64,000 nucleotides of DNA from Prostheceraeus crozeri (lineage: Eukaryota; Platyhelminthes; Polycladida; Euryleptidae). Numbering within the stretch: position 1 is the stretch's first letter; each line of letters starts with the position of its first letter. Where the stretch lies: NCBI GenBank assembly GCA_907163375.1, contig CAJQUW010008041.1:434001-498000 (forward strand). The letters are read 5' to 3'. A program made the position numbers and the translations under genes. Under the pieces are notes generated by a model, which saw only the letters and a program-made list of their open reading frames with translations, had not been told where the DNA came from and did no database searches. This document shows positions 61,351 to 64,000 of this stretch, one piece after another.

Positions 61351-64000
61351 CAGCTCATCATCATAGACATCTCACATCATCCGCTCACCCTCATCCCACA
61401 TATCCATGACGCCTCCCTTGCACTGCAGCTCATCATCATAGACATCTCACATCACCCGCTCACCCTCAGCCCACATATCCATGACGCCTCCCTTGCACTG
61501 CAGCTCATCATCATAGACATCTCACATCATCCGCTCACCCTCATCCCACATATCCATGACGCCTCCCTTGCACTGCAGCTCATCATCATAGACATCTCAC
61601 ATCATCCGCTCACCCTCATCCCACATATCCATGACGCCTCCCTTGCACTGCAGCTCATCATCATAGACATCTCACATCATCCGCTCACCCTCATCCCACA
61701 TATCCATGACGCCTCCCTTGCACTGCAGCTCATCATCATAGACATCTCACATCATCCGCTCACCCTCATCCCACATATCCATGACGCCTCCCTTGCACTG
61801 CAGCTCATCATCATAGACATCTCACATCATCCGCTCACCCTCATCCCACATATCCATGACGCCTCCCTTGCACTGCAGCTCATCATCATAGACATCTCAC
61901 ATCACCCGCTCACCCTCAGCCCACATATCCATGACGCCTCCCTTGCACTGCAGCTCATCATCATAGACATCTCACATCACCCGCTCACCCTCATCCCACA
62001 TATCCATGACGCCTCCCTTGCACTGCAGCTCATCATCATAGACATCTCACATCATCCGCTCACCCTCATCCCACATATCCATGACGCCTCCCTTGCACTG
62101 CAGCTCATCATCATAGACATCTCACATCACCCGCTCACCCTCATCCCACATATCCATGACGCCTCCCTTGCACTGCAGCTCATCATCATAGACATCTCAC
62201 ATCACCCGCTCACCCTCATCCCACATATCCATGACGCCTCCCTTGCACTGCAGCTCATCATCATAGACATCTCACATCATCCGCTCACCCTCATCCCACA
62301 TATCCATGACGCCTCCCTTGCACTGCAGCTCATCATCATAGACATCTCACATCATCCGCTCACCCTCATCCCACATATCCATGACGCCTCCCTTGCACTG
62401 CAGCTCATCATCATAGACATCTCACATCATCCGCTCACCCTCATCCCACATATCCATGACGCCTCCCTTGCACTGCAGCTCATCATCATAGACATCTCAC
62501 ATCATCCGCTCACCCTCATCCCACATATCCATGACGCCTCCCTTGCACTGCAGCTCATCATCATAGACATCTCACATCATCCGCTCACCCTCATCCCACA
62601 TATCCATGACGCCTCCCTTGCACTGCAGCTCATCATCATAGACATCTCACATCATCCGCTCACCCTCATCCCACATATCCATGACGCCTCCCTTGCACTG
62701 CAGCTCATCATCATAGACATCTCACATCATCCGCTCACCCTCATCCCACATATCCATGACGCCTCCCTTGCACTGCAGCTCATCATCATAGACATCTCAC
62801 ATCATCCGCTCACCCTCATCCCACATATCCATGACGCCTCCCTTGCACTGCAGCTCATCATCATAGACATCTCACATCACCCGCTCACCCTCATCCCACA
62901 TATCCATGACGCCTCCCTTGCACTGCAGCTCATCATCATAGACATCTCACATCATCCGCTCACCCTCATCCCACATATCCATGACGCCTCCCTTGCACTG
63001 CAGCTCATCATCATAGACATCTCACATCATCCGCTCACCCTCATCCCACATATCCATGACGCCTCCCTTGCACTGCAGCTCATCATCATAGACATCTCAC
63101 ATCACCCGCTCACCCTCATCCCACATATCCATGACGCCTCCCTTGCACTGCAGCTCATCATCATAGACATCTCACATCATCCGCTCACCCTCATCCCACA
63201 TATCCATGACGCCTCCCTTGCACTGCAGCTCATCATCATAGACATCTCACATCACCCGCTCACCCTCATCCCACATATCCATGACGCCTCCCTTGCACTG
63301 CAGCTCATCATCATAGACATCTCACATCATCCGCTCACCCTCATCCCACATATCCATGACGCCTCCCTTGCACTGCAGCTCATCATCATAGACATCTCAC
63401 ATCATCCGCTCACCCTCATCCCACATATCCATGACGCCTCCCTTGCACTGCAGCTCATCATCATAGACATCTCACATCATCCGCTCACCCTCATCCCACA
63501 TATCCATGACGCCTCCCTTGCACTGCAGCTCATCATCATAGACATCTCACATCACCCGCTCACCCTCATCCCACATATCCATGACGCCTCCCTTGCACTG
63601 CAGCTCATCATCATAGACATCTCACATCATCCGCTCACCCTCATCCCACATATCCATGACGCCTCCCTTGCACTGCAGCTCATCATCATAGACATCTCAC
63701 ATCATCCGCTCACCCTCATCCCACATATCCATGACGCCTCCCTTGCACTGCAGCTCATCATCATAGACATCTCACATCATCCGCTCACCCTCATCCCACA
63801 TATCCATGACGCCTCCCTTGCACTGCAGCTCATCATCATAGACATCTCACATCATCCGCTCACCCTCATCCCACATATCCATGACGCCTCCCTTGCACTG
63901 CAGCTCATCATCATAGACATCTCACATCATCCGCTCACCCTCATCCCACATATCCATGACGCCTCCCTTGCACTGCAGCTCATCATCATAGACATCTCAC
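61351..64000 (+). repeat. Uniform 75-base minisatellite, at least 35 copies
   Basis: Units start CAGCTCATCATCATAGACAT and end GCCTCCCTTGCACTG, exactly 75 bases each, and run off the window. Only two variable sites were seen (ATCATCC/ATCACCC and CTCATCCC/CTCAGCCC). One plus-strand frame is open throughout (QLIIIDISHHPLTLIPHIHD, then ASLAL) and can be traced back to an ATG at 61297; all other five frames have a stop in each unit. Such uniformity points to very recent expansion. It is probably non-coding. Confidence 0.97.

Noticed and set aside
1-64000. Retrovirus-like or Polinton-like elements
   Set aside because: No long terminal repeats, integrase, capsid or protein-primed polymerase signatures were seen anywhere in the window.

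Overview
This is a 64 kb piece of an AT-rich, intron-containing invertebrate animal genome, crowded with transposons. The animal character rests on one recognisable host gene with canonical GT-AG introns and on the mix of mobile elements (hAT, mariner, pogo-like, Crypton, CR1/Jockey-type LINEs, a tRNA-derived SINE, foldback MITEs). The species cannot be named from the sequence. No bacterial-type operons, no LTR elements and no functional tRNA or rRNA genes were seen.

The backbone of the window is a minus-strand gene, about 60.3 to 19.1 kb, for a Rab GTPase-activating protein of the TBC1D1/TBC1D4 (AS160) family. Eleven coding exons were placed by hand from splice sites, reading phase and resemblance to the family. 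They include a 143-base and a 160-base exon that no long open frame reveals. The exons give about 734 residues: a linker with two Akt-type R-x-R-x-x-S/T motifs, a basic segment like the calmodulin-binding region of the vertebrate proteins, the TBC catalytic domain with both its arginine and glutamine fingers, and a C-terminal coiled coil. The N-terminal exons (phosphotyrosine-binding domains) lie beyond 64 kb. Introns range from 48 bases to 16.9 kb.

Layout: 0-13 kb, a possible C-terminal coding end at the left edge, three hAT elements, a degraded LINE, a SINE copy and an unassigned candidate terminal exon (11.8-12.05 kb). 13.7-18.9 kb, a nested stack: a pogo-like element split by a BED-finger hAT (itself split by a LINE) and by a second hAT. 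19.1-28.8 kb, the 3' exons of the RabGAP gene, whose last intron holds a near-complete mariner and a 5.7 kb minisatellite of 31-base units. 28.8-36.2 kb, the TBC-domain exons with foldback elements between them. 36.2-53.1 kb, a large intron with a decayed Crypton, hAT and LINE remnants, an 83-base tandem repeat and a 3.6 kb minisatellite of 81/78-base units. 53.2-60.3 kb, two more exons around foldback elements, including an 1.1 kb inverted repeat with nearly identical arms. 61.35-64 kb, a very uniform 75-base minisatellite that runs off the window.

The strongest leads are the four separate tandem arrays in and just upstream of one signalling gene (two keep a codon-multiple period and a long open frame), the long intronic hairpin, and the datable nest of transposons.
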